Assembly (NCBI RefSeq): GCF_000826645.1
Contig: NZ_JXJP01000002.1
Coordinates: 1 to 64,000, forward strand
Source of the DNA: Psychroserpens mesophilus
GTDB lineage: Bacteria; Bacteroidota; Bacteroidia; Flavobacteriales; Flavobacteriaceae
Direction of reading: 5' to 3'
DNA length: 64,000 nucleotides
Position 1 is the first letter of the stretch. Each line of letters opens with the position of its first letter. The position numbers were made by a program, and so were the translations under genes. Shown here in pieces: positions 41,619 to 50,492 of the stretch. The notes under the pieces are model-generated. The model saw only the letters and a program-made list of their open reading frames with translations, had not been told where the DNA came from and searched no databases.

Positions 41619-42227
41619 TTAACGTTTGGATATTTCGTCTCGAATTTTGGCTGCTTTTTCATAATCTTCATTATTAACAGCTTCATCTAGAAGAGCATTG
41701 AGTTCTTTTAGGCTTTTATCTTTGTAGTTTTCTTGAACACTTGCTTCAATTTCTTCAGCGACAAAATCATCTACCAAAATACTATCTTGTTCTTCTTCTC
41801 CTTTTTTCGGATTCACTTTTAAATAAATTCCAGCCTTATCTAAAATATTTTTGTAGGTAAAAATTGGTGCTTGAAAGCGTAATGCTAAAGCAATGGCATC
41901 ACTGGTTCTGGCATCAATAATTTCCTCAATTTTATCTCGTTCACATATTAAACTAGAATAAAATACACCATCAACCAGTTTATGAATAATAACTTGTTTG
42001 ACAACGATATCGAAACGGTCTGCAAAATTTTTAAATAAATCGTGAGTTAGCGGTCTTGGAGGTCTGATTTCTTTTTCTAAAGCAATAGCAATAGATTGCG
42101 CTTCAAAAGCTCCAATAACGATTGGAAGTTTACGATCACCATCTACTTCATTCAGAATTAAAGCATAAGCGCCATTTTGGGTTTGGCTATATGAAATTCC
42201 TTTTATATTTAATTTTACTAAGCTCAT
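41619..42227 (-). CDS. Bifunctional nuclease-like (BFN/DUF151) protein with UVR domain
   Basis: 202 residues. The BFN domain (1-135) has AYALILNEVDGDRKLPIVIG, FEAQSIAIALEKEIRPPRPL, and IIDARTSDAIALALRFQAPI. A C-terminal UvrB/C-like motif (LKELNALLDEAVNNEDYEKA, AKIRDEI) is probably a protein-binding helical hairpin. This fusion is usual in Bacteroidota. Nuclease activity is claimed for plant and some bacterial members but is not assured. It is 12 bp upstream of the transporter gene. Confidence 0.87.
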   Translation of the reverse strand: MSLVKLNIKGISYSQTQNGAYALILNEVDGDRKLPIVIGAFEAQSIAIALEKEIRPPRPLTHDLFKNFADRFDIVVKQVIIHKLVDGVFYSSLICERDKIEEIIDARTSDAIALALRFQAPIFTYKNILDKAGIYLKVNPKKGEEEQDSILVDDFVAEEIEASVQENYKDKSLKELNALLDEAVNNEDYEKAAKIRDEISKR

Positions 42228-42341
42228 AATATATAAAACGTAAAGAACTGTTTAAATTAGGACTTTACCAACTGCAAAATGCAGATTTGTAACTAAAGAA
42301 CCAAATCTAAACAGCCCTTTCTAAACACAATTTAAAAAAAA

Positions 42342-43304
42342 TTATGCGTTTTGAGCTTTAAAAGCTTTTAATTTTTCAATGAGTGTAGGTACAACTTCAA
42401 AAGCATCACCTACGATACCGTAATCTGCAGCTTTAAAGAAAGGGGCTTCAGGATCTGTATTAATCACAACTTTTACTTTTGAAGCATTAATTCCTGCTAA
42501 ATGCTGTATTGCTCCAGAAATACCAATAGCGATGTATAAATTTGATGCTACAGGTTTTCCTGTTTGACCAACGTGCTCACCATGTGGTCGCCATCCTAAA
42601 TCTGAAACGGGTTTAGAACAGGCAGTTGCAGCTCCTAAAACATCGGCTAATTCTTCAATCATTCCCCAGTTTTCAGGACCTTTTAAACCTCTTCCAGCAG
42701 AAACAACAATCTCTGCATCAGCAATTGTGACTTTATCTGTTGCTCTATCAACTGATTCTACTTTTACTCCAGAAGCTGGCAAAGAAGGTGAAAAGTCTTC
42801 GGTAGTTGCATTTCCATTAGATTCAACTAAACCAAATGCATTTTTAGATACACCAACCACTTTAGCATCTGTATCTATTGTGGTCATGTTAAATGCTTTG
42901 TTAGTGAAAGCAGTACGTTTTACAGTAAAAGGAGTAGTGCTGGAAGGAGCGTCAACAACGTTAGATGCATAACCAGCATTTAAACCAATAGCTAAAATTG
43001 GAGCTATGTATTTACTGTCTGCACTTGAACTTACAATAACAACCTTGGCATCTTCTTGCTTTGCCGCTTGTTCAATTGAACTTGCATATGCATTAGCATT
43101 GAATGACGCTAGATCGTCATTTGTTATTTTTAATACTTTATCTACTCCGTAGTTTCCTAATTCTGAAGTGTCATTGGCATTGATGGCTACAGCAGTAACT
43201 GTTGTACCCATTTGGTCTGCAACAGCTTTGGCATAAGAAGCCGCTTCTAAAGCTGTTTTTTTAAATTTTCCTTGTTCTGATTCTGTATATACTAAAACTG
43301 ACAT
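42342..43304 (-). CDS. etfA: Electron transfer flavoprotein subunit alpha
   Basis: 320 residues. The FAD-binding C-terminal domain includes VVSAGRGLKGPENWGMIEEL, GATAACSKPVSDLGW-type core (here AATACSKPVSDLGW), HGEHVGQTGKPVASNLYIAI and GISGAIQHLAGI. With the beta subunit it passes electrons from acyl-CoA dehydrogenases to the quinone pool through ETF-QO. The etfB gene lies 125 bp upstream on the same strand. Confidence 0.94.
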   Translation of the reverse strand: MSVLVYTESEQGKFKKTALEAASYAKAVADQMGTTVTAVAINANDTSELGNYGVDKVLKITNDDLASFNANAYASSIEQAAKQEDAKVVIVSSSADSKYIAPILAIGLNAGYASNVVDAPSSTTPFTVKRTAFTNKAFNMTTIDTDAKVVGVSKNAFGLVESNGNATTEDFSPSLPASGVKVESVDRATDKVTIADAEIVVSAGRGLKGPENWGMIEELADVLGAATACSKPVSDLGWRPHGEHVGQTGKPVASNLYIAIGISGAIQHLAGINASKVKVVINTDPEAPFFKAADYGIVGDAFEVVPTLIEKLKAFKAQNA

Positions 43305-43429
43305 GTTGTATTTTGTTTTGACATCCTATATATGTTTCAGGATCTCGTTATTGTTTTTATTTCCTTTAAATTACCTAATTAGACATTTAGACTGTACTCA
43401 ATGTGACAACTTAGTAAGGTAGAGCTCAT

Positions 43430-44176
43430 TTAAATGACTTTCGCCTCATTATGAAGTAAACTGATCAGTTCATCAATATTATCGGCATCCACTAAAGTTA
43501 CAGCACCTTTTGGAGCTGGTTTTTCAAATTTAACAGATGAGGTTTCTGCTGAAGCATTTACTGGCTCAACGACAGACAATGGTTTTTGACGAGCCATCAT
43601 GATTCCTCTCATATTTGGAATACGTAAATCACTTTCTTCAACCAAACCTTTCTGTCCGCCAATAACTAAAGGTAAACTCGTTGAAACCGTTTCTTTTCCT
43701 CCATCAATCTCACGCATTGCTGTAGCGTTTGTTCCATCAACTTCCAAACTAATACAATTCGTTACAAAATTTGCATTGGTTAAAGCAGCCAACATTCCTG
43801 GTACCATACCACCATTATAATCAATAGATTCTCGTCCTGCAATTACTAAATCGTAACCACCTTCATTGACTACATTGGCTAATTCTTTGGCAACTTGAAA
43901 ACCATCTTTGGCTTCAGTATTTACTCTAATGGCAGCATCTGCACCAATGGCTAAAGCTTTGCGAAGTGTTGGTTCTGTTTCTGGTCCTCCAACGTTAACA
44001 ACAGTCACATTGGCACCTTGTTTTTCCTTAAACCACATGGCGCGAGTTAATCCAAATTCATCATTAGGATTAATTACAAATTGAACTCCGTTTGTATCAA
44101 ATTTTGTATCGCCATCAGTGAAATTAATCTTTGAAGTCGTATCAGGTACGTGACTAATACATACTAATATTTTCAT
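43430..44176 (-). CDS. etfB: Electron transfer flavoprotein subunit beta
   Basis: 248 residues. The N-terminal ILVCISHVPDTTSKINF and VINPNDEFGLTRAMWFKE, the AMP-binding region GGYDLVIAGRESIDYNGGMV with PGMLAALTNANFVTN, and the recognition-like segment LRIPNMRGIMMARQKPL are diagnostic. It partners etfA in fatty-acid and amino-acid oxidation. Confidence 0.94.
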   Translation of the reverse strand: MKILVCISHVPDTTSKINFTDGDTKFDTNGVQFVINPNDEFGLTRAMWFKEKQGANVTVVNVGGPETEPTLRKALAIGADAAIRVNTEAKDGFQVAKELANVVNEGGYDLVIAGRESIDYNGGMVPGMLAALTNANFVTNCISLEVDGTNATAMREIDGGKETVSTSLPLVIGGQKGLVEESDLRIPNMRGIMMARQKPLSVVEPVNASAETSSVKFEKPAPKGAVTLVDADNIDELISLLHNEAKVI

Positions 44177-44397
44177 ATCGAAATTTTTTATTTTGAGTAT
44201 ACATTTTTTTTCTTGAGCACGAAGATAATTATAATAATTTGAATTTTACTATGCATGCATAGTAAAATATTGTTAAAAGTGGGATTGATAATTTACGTCA
44301 TCATTAAATAGTTTAAAAAGCATCTCGCTCATGCAGATAGTCATATTCAATGTAACAACTTATCAAGTGTTCTAGATCTAGTCTTGAAATTACAATA

Positions 44398-44416
44398 TTG
44401 GGTAAGTATTACCCAA
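44398..44416 (+). promoter_or_regulatory. 19-bp dyad 1, predicted activator site (TTGGGTAANNNTTACCCAA)
   Basis: TTGGGTAAGTATTACCCAA, a perfect inverted repeat, directly abutting a second copy. It lies in the 376-bp region before the sensor/kinase/NtrC operon and is probably the enhancer-type site of that regulator. Apart from these dyads the region 44177-44552 contains no gene. Confidence 0.65.
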
Positions 44417-44435
44417 TTGAGTAAATATTACCCAA
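44417..44435 (+). promoter_or_regulatory. 19-bp dyad 2, predicted activator site
   Basis: TTGAGTAAATATTACCCAA, one mismatch from a perfect repeat, immediately next to dyad 1 with no spacer, so two dimers could bind side by side. Confidence 0.65.
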
Positions 44436-44552
44436 TGTAAATTTTGGCATAACTACGTAACTAATTGATTATAAATGTTGTGTATAATTAGTTTAGATAA
44501 GGATTGGTAATTGATGACTCTAAAAGTAATACCATAATAACATCAAACAATC

Positions 44553-45143
44553 ATGTCTAATAAAACAAATATTTCCAATAAGATTAATATCGGATTTGCC
44601 CTTCTTATTGTTTTTCTTCTGGTTTTTGCAACAAATAGGATAGACAAAATTCATTTTGAAACTGTCCAAAACGCACTTACTACCGTTTATAAGGATAGAG
44701 TTGTAGCTCAAGATTATGTTCACAAAATGAATACTGTAGTGTATAAGATACGATTGCACCTTGTTAATGGCAATGGTATTCATGTAAATCAGAATTTAAA
44801 TAGGGAATTTCAAACACTTCTCGATGCATTTGGCTCTACGAAACTAACACTAACAGAGGCAAAAACGTTTGAGAGTCTAAAAGACAACTTTCTTAAGTTT
44901 ACACTCAAAGAGGAAACATTAACGAAAAAGGAAATTGAAAATCATTTAGACCTTCTTCAAGCTGATTTAAGGGGTTTGGCTGTGATACAAGTCTCAGAAA
45001 GTAAATATTTGACTGACATTGCACAGAAATCATTAGATAACAATAGATTAATATCTCAATTAGAAATTGGGTTTTTAATTTTAGTCGGTTTTCTAGTCCA
45101 ATTTATTATCTTTTACAGAACAAAGAAAGTGAAAGATGAATAA
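44553..45143 (+). CDS. Membrane sensor protein with four-helix-bundle-like periplasmic domain
   Basis: 196 residues, two transmembrane helices (IGFALLIVFLLVFATNRI and LEIGFLILVGFLVQFIIFY). They enclose about 135 periplasmic residues predicted helical, as in MCP/CHASE3-type sensors. It has no output domain, ending shortly after the second helix (FYRTKKVKDE). Its stop overlaps the kinase start by 8 nt. It looks like the sensory half of a histidine kinase coded as a separate protein, an unusual split. Confidence 0.7.
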   Translation: MSNKTNISNKINIGFALLIVFLLVFATNRIDKIHFETVQNALTTVYKDRVVAQDYVHKMNTVVYKIRLHLVNGNGIHVNQNLNREFQTLLDAFGSTKLTLTEAKTFESLKDNFLKFTLKEETLTKKEIENHLDLLQADLRGLAVIQVSESKYLTDIAQKSLDNNRLISQLEIGFLILVGFLVQFIIFYRTKKVKDE

Positions 45144-46227
45144 TATCGAAATAGAATTAAAAGAGCGTATTAAAGAATTAACTTGCCTCTATGAAGTGTC
45201 TTCAATAATTGCAAATACAGATTTTGAGACTATAGAACCTACTGTAAAAGCAATTGCATTTAGTTTAAAAAAGGCTTTTCAATATCCAAATAAAACTGAT
45301 ATCATTATTGATTGTGGTGAAATTTCAATGTCTACCAACGAATTTGCAGAAGACGATTTAACGATCTATAGCGATATAATAATTTTTAATCAGGCTGAAG
45401 GGCAAATTACAGTTCACTTAAATACGACTGACTCAAAAGAAATTAACTTTTTAAGAGAAGAGCAATTGTTGTTGAATAGCGTGGCATTAAAAATTGGAAA
45501 CTTGTTAGAGCGTGTAGAAATTCAAAAAAATGAAACTTCACTTAAACGCCAAATGGAGCACGCAGATCGCTTGAGTATTCTAGGTGAAATTACAGCTGGA
45601 ATAGCACACGAACTTAATACGCCTTTAGCTAATATTTTAGGTTTTGCCGAATTGTTAAAAAACGATTTGAATAAGGAAGACAAATCATCTCAGGATGTCG
45701 ATAAGATTATTAAAAACGCAATATTTTCAAGAGAAGTTGTAAAAAAATTGATGTTTTTTGCTTGTGAGATGCCACAGGAAATGAAACGTGTCGATTTAGT
45801 GTCTCATATAAAAAATGCAATTAATTTGCTAGATGCTACATTTAAAAAGGAGCAGGTAAAATATGCTGTTAAAATTAAGGACAAGGAACTTTGGTTAAAG
45901 GCTGACCCAATTCAACTCACACAAATTATTTTTAATTTGTTGATTAATGCTATTTACTTTTCACCTAAGGATGGATTAATAACTATAGAAGCTCTTAAAA
46001 CAAAAAATGATATTACTCTAAAAATATCTGATGAAGGTTTGGGTTTTGCCGAATCTGATTTAGATAAAGTGTTTCAGCCCTTTTATACGACTAAGCCAAC
46101 TGGTGATGGTTCTGGATTAGGACTCAGTGTTGTGCATGGTATAGTGGCTTCTCATAAAGGAAAAATAACCGCAGAAAATAACATTAAAAAAGGCGCTATC
46201 TTTACCGTAAGCCTTCCTAAAGAGTAA
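45136..46227 (+). CDS. Cytoplasmic sensor histidine kinase (NtrB-like)
   Basis: 363 residues, no membrane helix. A GAF-like N-terminal region (IKELTCLYEVSSIIANTD) leads to the HisKA box HADRLSILGEITAGIAHELN (His in IAHELNTP). The ATPase part follows with QIIFNLLINAIYFSP (N box), ISDEGLGFAES and GDGSGLGLSVVHGIVASHKG. It overlaps the sensor gene by 8 nt and precedes an NtrC-type regulator, an AtoS/AtoC or NtrB/NtrC-like pair. Signal input must come through the preceding membrane protein or the GAF domain. Confidence 0.9.
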   Translation: MNNIEIELKERIKELTCLYEVSSIIANTDFETIEPTVKAIAFSLKKAFQYPNKTDIIIDCGEISMSTNEFAEDDLTIYSDIIIFNQAEGQITVHLNTTDSKEINFLREEQLLLNSVALKIGNLLERVEIQKNETSLKRQMEHADRLSILGEITAGIAHELNTPLANILGFAELLKNDLNKEDKSSQDVDKIIKNAIFSREVVKKLMFFACEMPQEMKRVDLVSHIKNAINLLDATFKKEQVKYAVKIKDKELWLKADPIQLTQIIFNLLINAIYFSPKDGLITIEALKTKNDITLKISDEGLGFAESDLDKVFQPFYTTKPTGDGSGLGLSVVHGIVASHKGKITAENNIKKGAIFTVSLPKE

Positions 46228-46235
46228 TTTTGATT

Positions 46236-47564
46236 ATGCAATTACGAAAAGAAAACATACTAATAGTCGATGATGATGTCAATATTCTTGAGCTCTTACA
46301 GCGTCATTTGCAATCATGGAATTACCATGTTTTTAAAGCAATTTCGGTTAAAGAAGCTGTAACAATATTAAGAGATACTCCTATCAATTTGTTGATTACT
46401 GATTTGAAGATGCCTGAAGTTGATGGATTTGAACTCATAAAATTTGTGTCTGAGCATTATCCGAAATTACCAAAATTAGTAGTAACAGGTTACCCATCTG
46501 TTCAAGGATCTTTAGAGGCAATTAAATCTGGAGTTGTTGATTATCTCACCAAACCATTTACAAAAGACGAGTTGAAACTTGCATTAGATAAGACTATGGT
46601 TGCTTCCGAAAAAAATGTGCTTCAGGCTAAGAATTCTTCCGAAGAAATACAACAAGGCTATCGCGAAATAATTGGTAATTCTGAAAAAATTAATACCGTT
46701 ATTCAAATTATTGAACGTGTAAAAAACAACAAAGCTACAGTTTTTATAAAAGGTGAAAGTGGAACTGGAAAAGAATTGGTTGCGCGTGCTATTCATTATC
46801 AAGGCAAATTTTCGAGAGCACCATTCATAGCCGTAAATTGTGGTGGTATTCCAGAGAATTTATTAGAAACTGAATTGTTTGGATATATTAAAGGAGCGTT
46901 TACTGGTGCTGAAACTAATAGAGAAGGGTTTTTTCAAGCTGCTAATGGAGGTACGATTTTTCTAGATGAAATAGGAAACGCTTCATTAACAGTTCAATCA
47001 AGATTGTTACGCGTGCTTCAGGAAAAAGAAGTTGTTCGCGTTGGCTCAACCAAAGCAGAAAAAGTTGATGTGCGAATCATTGCAGCAACCAATAGCGATT
47101 TACAGGATATGATTCAAAAACAAACCTTTAGAGAAGATTTGTTTTATCGGTTAACTGTGGTAGAAATTAATGTGGCACCTTTACGAGACCGAAAAGATGA
47201 TATTCAATTATTAGTTGAAAAATTTCTATTCAAATATGGTGTAGAATACAAAGATCGATTTTTAAAAATAGCACCTGAAGCTTTAGCCATTTTAGAGCGA
47301 TACGATTGGCCAGGAAACATAAGAGAATTAGAAAATATCATCCAACGTGCTGTAATTATGAGCGATAAAATTGTAGATATCGCACATTTACCTGAACACT
47401 TAAAGCATAGTATAACTTTCTCTCCAGAAGCTTTAGTGCCATTAAAAGTAGTTGAAAAGCAATATATAGAAAAAGTATTGCGAGCTACTGGAAATAATAA
47501 AACCAAAGCCGCAGAAATTCTTCAAATAGACCGAAAAACCATTCGGCAAAAACTTTTAGATTAA
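46236..47564 (+). CDS. Sigma-54-dependent response regulator (NtrC/AtoC family)
   Basis: 442 residues from the ATG at 46236 (MQLRKENILIVDDDVNILEL); a TTG two codons earlier is less likely. Receiver Asp is in LLITDLKMPEVDGFEL. The AAA+ domain has Walker A GESGTGKELVARAIHYQ, the sigma-54 contact GAFTGAETN, Walker B GGTIFLDEIGN and the arginine-finger region FREDLFYRL. The C-terminus is a Fis-type helix-turn-helix (NNKTKAAEILQIDRKTIRQK). It should activate -24/-12 promoters; one such promoter lies 137 bp after its stop, with a dyad like those before the operon. Confidence 0.95.
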   Translation: MQLRKENILIVDDDVNILELLQRHLQSWNYHVFKAISVKEAVTILRDTPINLLITDLKMPEVDGFELIKFVSEHYPKLPKLVVTGYPSVQGSLEAIKSGVVDYLTKPFTKDELKLALDKTMVASEKNVLQAKNSSEEIQQGYREIIGNSEKINTVIQIIERVKNNKATVFIKGESGTGKELVARAIHYQGKFSRAPFIAVNCGGIPENLLETELFGYIKGAFTGAETNREGFFQAANGGTIFLDEIGNASLTVQSRLLRVLQEKEVVRVGSTKAEKVDVRIIAATNSDLQDMIQKQTFREDLFYRLTVVEINVAPLRDRKDDIQLLVEKFLFKYGVEYKDRFLKIAPEALAILERYDWPGNIRELENIIQRAVIMSDKIVDIAHLPEHLKHSITFSPEALVPLKVVEKQYIEKVLRATGNNKTKAAEILQIDRKTIRQKLLD

Positions 47565-47593
47565 GAATTATTAATTGATACATCTTTCCTCGC

Positions 47594-47612
47594 TTGGGTG
47601 ATTTTGTACCAA
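47594..47612 (+). promoter_or_regulatory. 19-bp dyad 3, predicted upstream activator site of the sigma-54 promoter
   Basis: TTGGGTGATTTTGTACCAA: same length and same TTGG...CCAA ends as dyads 1 and 2, weaker inside. It is about 99 bp upstream of the -24 element, a normal enhancer distance. Confidence 0.5.
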
Positions 47613-47700
47613 TACATTATGTTCTAAGGTTTAACTAAAAATCATTAAGACCTTTTGTTTATAAGGGTTTTTCTTGTTTTATAATTTGTTTAAATTCTTA

Positions 47701-47716
47701 TGGCATAGGTGTTGCC
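47701..47716 (+). promoter_or_regulatory. Sigma-54 (-24/-12) promoter
   Basis: TGGCATAGGTGTTGCC fits TGGCACRNNNNTTGCW at all but two positions, with the invariant GG and GC exactly spaced. Expected transcription start is near 47727, so the ATG at 47751 is the first usable start. Confidence 0.7.
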
Positions 47717-47750
47717 TTTTGATATGTCAATAACAATAATGCGTTTAAGT

Positions 47751-47927
47751 ATGAACCACATTAATATTTGTCAGAGCTGTATGCATCGCACCAATTGTGT
47801 GTTAACCGCACAAAAAGATGACGTTTGGTCTTGTAGCGAGTTTGACGAAGAAACCCCTAAGAATTACGGTTTAATGGTTATTGATGAAAATGAACAAAAG
47901 AAAGAACAAGAATTAGAATTAGTTTAA
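47751..47927 (+). CDS. Small Cys-rich protein, first gene behind the sigma-54 promoter
   Basis: 58 residues from ATG 47751: MNHINICQSCMHRTNCVLTA, QKDDVWSCSEFDEETPKNYG. Upstream in-frame starts (GTG 47709, ATG 47724) lie in or before the promoter and are rejected. ATG 47739 remains possible. Four Cys (C-x-x-C, then C and C) suggest a small zinc or iron-sulphur site. No assigned function; similar short proteins occur in other flavobacteria as far as I recall. Confidence 0.68.
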   Translation: MNHINICQSCMHRTNCVLTAQKDDVWSCSEFDEETPKNYGLMVIDENEQKKEQELELV

Positions 47928-47946
47928 CAATTTAATATGAAAGCTT

Positions 47947-48084
47947 ATGATTTTTAATGCCCTAGTTGCAGCAGTAACAGCTCAAAACTCTACAGATAAA
48001 ACATCGAATAGCAGAATAGCTCGACGAAGATATGTCACTGAGAAATATCACGAAAGATCTATTGCTAACCGATATTTTAAATAA
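47947..48084 (+). CDS. Possible 45-residue protein
   Basis: MIFNALVAAVTAQNSTDKTS, NSRIARRRYVTEKYHERSIA, NRYFK. A short hydrophobic start followed by a basic tail. It lies 19 bp behind the small Cys protein in the same direction. Only position and composition support it. The region after it (48085-48302, 218 bp) shows no gene. Confidence 0.35.
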   Translation: MIFNALVAAVTAQNSTDKTSNSRIARRRYVTEKYHERSIANRYFK

Positions 48085-48302
48085 CACTTAAAACAACTGA
48101 CGATTAGAGATAAAAAAAACTTGTATCAAAATACTATTCAGAATTTTTATAAAAGACAAATCATGAATTTTATACAGCCTTGAAAACCATCGGACGACCT
48201 ATGGAATATTCACATTTGAAACCATTTAAACAAGTCCTTACAAATTTCCAAATAGAATAAAGTTTTAATAATCATTTAGTTACAATCTAAAATATATTAG
48301 AA

Positions 48303-49607
48303 ATGACACCAATAACAGCAGAATTAAAAAAAGAAACAAAAAACATACCTGTACGAGGTATGATGGATAACGTTATGGAGCAATTTAATAGTGCTGCAGA
48401 CCAAATTAATCTACATCCAAATATTAGAAAAATATTAAGTATTACAAATAACGAAATCATTGTAAACTTTCCAGTAAAAATGGACAATGGTGACGTCGAA
48501 ATCTTTACAGGATACCGAGTGCAACATAACAATGCATTAGGTCCATATAAAGGTGGTTTGCGTTACCATCCAACGGTTGATATTGATGCTGCAAGAGCAT
48601 TAGCGATGTGGATGACCTGGAAAACCTCATTAGCAGGTTTACCTTATGGTGGTGGAAAAGGAGGCATTAAATTGGACCCTTCAAAATATTCTCTAAGCGA
48701 GTTAGAACGTATCACAAGACGTTTCACATTTGCTTTAGCTGATAACATTGGGCCTGAGCATGATATTCCTGCGCCAGATGTAAACACAAATAGTCAAACT
48801 ATGGCTTGGATTGCAGATACATACATGAGTACACGTCCACCAGCTGAGCGCACAGCAAATCAACATGTTGTTACTGGAAAGCCAGACGCAAGTGGAGGAT
48901 TAGAAGGTCGTGATCGAGCAACTGGTTATGGTGTGTATTTATCAATTAAACTTTGGTCTGAAAAGAATAATAGAACCTTAGAAGGAAAGAAGTTTATTGT
49001 TCAAGGATTTGGTAATGTAGGCTATTGGGCTGCCCATTTTTTAGAAAAAGATGGCGCTAGATTAGTTGCTGTACAAGATGCTTTTGGCAGTATTCAAAAT
49101 CAAAAAGGTATTAAGGTTGAAGACTTATTTAATTACAGTAAAATTAACGATGGTAGTATTGTAGATTATCCAAATGCAAAGACAGTAAACAAAAATAAAT
49201 TCTTCGCTTTAGATTGTGATATCTGTATTCCGGCAGCATTAGGAAATCAAATCACAAAAGAAAATGCATCAAAAATAAAAGCAAGACTAATTGCAGAAGG
49301 TGCTAATGGACCTACTAATGTAGAAGGAGAGCAAATTTTGTTGGAAAGAGGCATCACTATTATACCAGACATTTTATGTAATTCTGGTGGTGTTGTTGGT
49401 AGTTATTTTGAATGGCTGCAAAACCGAAACGGCGAATTATGGCAATTGGATGAGGTGATGGTGAAGCTTCAAAAAAAGTTGAAAGAATCTTTTGATAAAG
49501 TATATGAGTATTCAGAACGTGAAGCAATGGATATGAGAACTGCAGCATACTGTATCGCCATTGAGCGTATAGAGAAAGCCTACATACAAAGAGGGATTTT
49601 TCCTTAA
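48303..49607 (+). CDS. gdhA: Glutamate dehydrogenase
   Basis: 434 residues. Substrate-binding and catalytic parts are HNNALGPYKGGLRYHPTVD, LAMWMTWKTSLAGLPYGGGK and the conserved GGIKLDPS; the NAD(P) domain has KKFIVQGFGNVGYWAAHFLE and IPDILCNSGGVVGSYFEW. It is a hexameric Glu/Leu/Phe/Val dehydrogenase of about 420-430 residues, converting glutamate to 2-oxoglutarate and ammonia. A GDH downstream of an NtrC-type regulator and sigma-54 promoter suggests control by nitrogen or carbon starvation. Confidence 0.95.
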   Translation: MTPITAELKKETKNIPVRGMMDNVMEQFNSAADQINLHPNIRKILSITNNEIIVNFPVKMDNGDVEIFTGYRVQHNNALGPYKGGLRYHPTVDIDAARALAMWMTWKTSLAGLPYGGGKGGIKLDPSKYSLSELERITRRFTFALADNIGPEHDIPAPDVNTNSQTMAWIADTYMSTRPPAERTANQHVVTGKPDASGGLEGRDRATGYGVYLSIKLWSEKNNRTLEGKKFIVQGFGNVGYWAAHFLEKDGARLVAVQDAFGSIQNQKGIKVEDLFNYSKINDGSIVDYPNAKTVNKNKFFALDCDICIPAALGNQITKENASKIKARLIAEGANGPTNVEGEQILLERGITIIPDILCNSGGVVGSYFEWLQNRNGELWQLDEVMVKLQKKLKESFDKVYEYSEREAMDMRTAAYCIAIERIEKAYIQRGIFP

Positions 49608-49629
49608 TATCAATTTAAAGCTTTAAGAC

Positions 49630-50049
49630 ATGAAGTACGGAAGTTTAATATTAGAAAAGAAAGAATATGTATACCTAAAACGCATACTCAATATATCTGG
49701 ATATGCAGAAGACCACGAAACTCAAAAATGTTTAATGGCATTAGCTGAAGAGTTAAAAACCGCACACATAGTTGATGAAGAAGAAATGCCATATGACATT
49801 ATAAGGTTTAATAGTAAAGTAACTGTGGTTTTTGAAAGTGGTTTAGAAAAAACGATGCAATTGGTAATTCCTATCGATAAAGATGTAAAAAAAACTAAGA
49901 TTTCAGTACTCACGCCAATGGGATCAGCTTTGATAGGTTATTCTAAAAATGATGTTATTGAATGGAATTTTCCTAATGGAAAACAAAAAATTGAAATTGC
50001 AGAAGTAACTCAGGAAGAAACGTTTAATGGTATCGATATAGTAATTTAA
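49630..50049 (+). CDS. GreA/GreB C-terminal-like (Rnk-type) protein
   Basis: 139 residues. The C-terminal domain ISVLTPMGSALIGYSKNDVI, EWNFPNGKQKIEIAEV is the FKBP-like GreA/GreB tail with the L-x-P-x-G-x-A-L-x-G motif. The N-terminal 60 residues are too short for the coiled-coil finger with its acidic tip, so it resembles Rnk, which binds RNA polymerase without cleavage stimulation. It follows gdhA by 22 bp. Confidence 0.83.
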   Translation: MKYGSLILEKKEYVYLKRILNISGYAEDHETQKCLMALAEELKTAHIVDEEEMPYDIIRFNSKVTVVFESGLEKTMQLVIPIDKDVKKTKISVLTPMGSALIGYSKNDVIEWNFPNGKQKIEIAEVTQEETFNGIDIVI

Positions 50050-50060
50050 CTCAATAAGAA

Positions 50061-50480
50061 ATGAAAACTCAAAACGCCGAAATATTAAAACATGATTCTG
50101 ATGTTGATATAACTCATAAAATAAATACCATGGAGTTAGATAATTGGATTAATCATCTTAAATATGTAAAGAAAGAATTAGTCAATCTCATAGGTATTTG
50201 TAATAAAGGGCTTAACAACAAATTAGGCGATATTAGTGTGGTAAGTCGTTTTAAGAAAAAGGAAGTCGAAAACGAGACTTTATTAAACGCCCTTCTAAAG
50301 TATGCTCAGTCTAGAGTTCATATAGTTGAATGTGAAGACGCACATTGTGATATGATTTATATCACAGAGCATGAAAGTTACCGAAGAAGTTATTTATATC
50401 ATTTAGATAAATATAGACGACTCAAGGATGAGTTTTTCAATAAAGTGCAAGGTAAATTTACACTGGTTAAAGTTGACTAA
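50061..50480 (+). CDS. Helical hypothetical protein, paralogue A
   Basis: 139 residues, all helical and charged. INTMELDNWINHLKYVKKEL and VNLIGICNKGL align with the next gene (IELNFWIHTLEYVNSELNHL), showing a tandem pair. LLNALLKYAQSRVHIVECED contains two Cys. No family is known to me. It lies 11 bp after the Rnk-like gene and is presumably in the same stress operon. Confidence 0.65.
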   Translation: MKTQNAEILKHDSDVDITHKINTMELDNWINHLKYVKKELVNLIGICNKGLNNKLGDISVVSRFKKKEVENETLLNALLKYAQSRVHIVECEDAHCDMIYITEHESYRRSYLYHLDKYRRLKDEFFNKVQGKFTLVKVD

Positions 50481-50492
50481 TTTCTTGAGTAT

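Noticed and set aside
44447-44465. TTGGCATAACTACGTAA as a sigma-54 promoter of the sensor operon
   Set aside because: The -24 GG is present but the -12 GC is missing at the required spacing.
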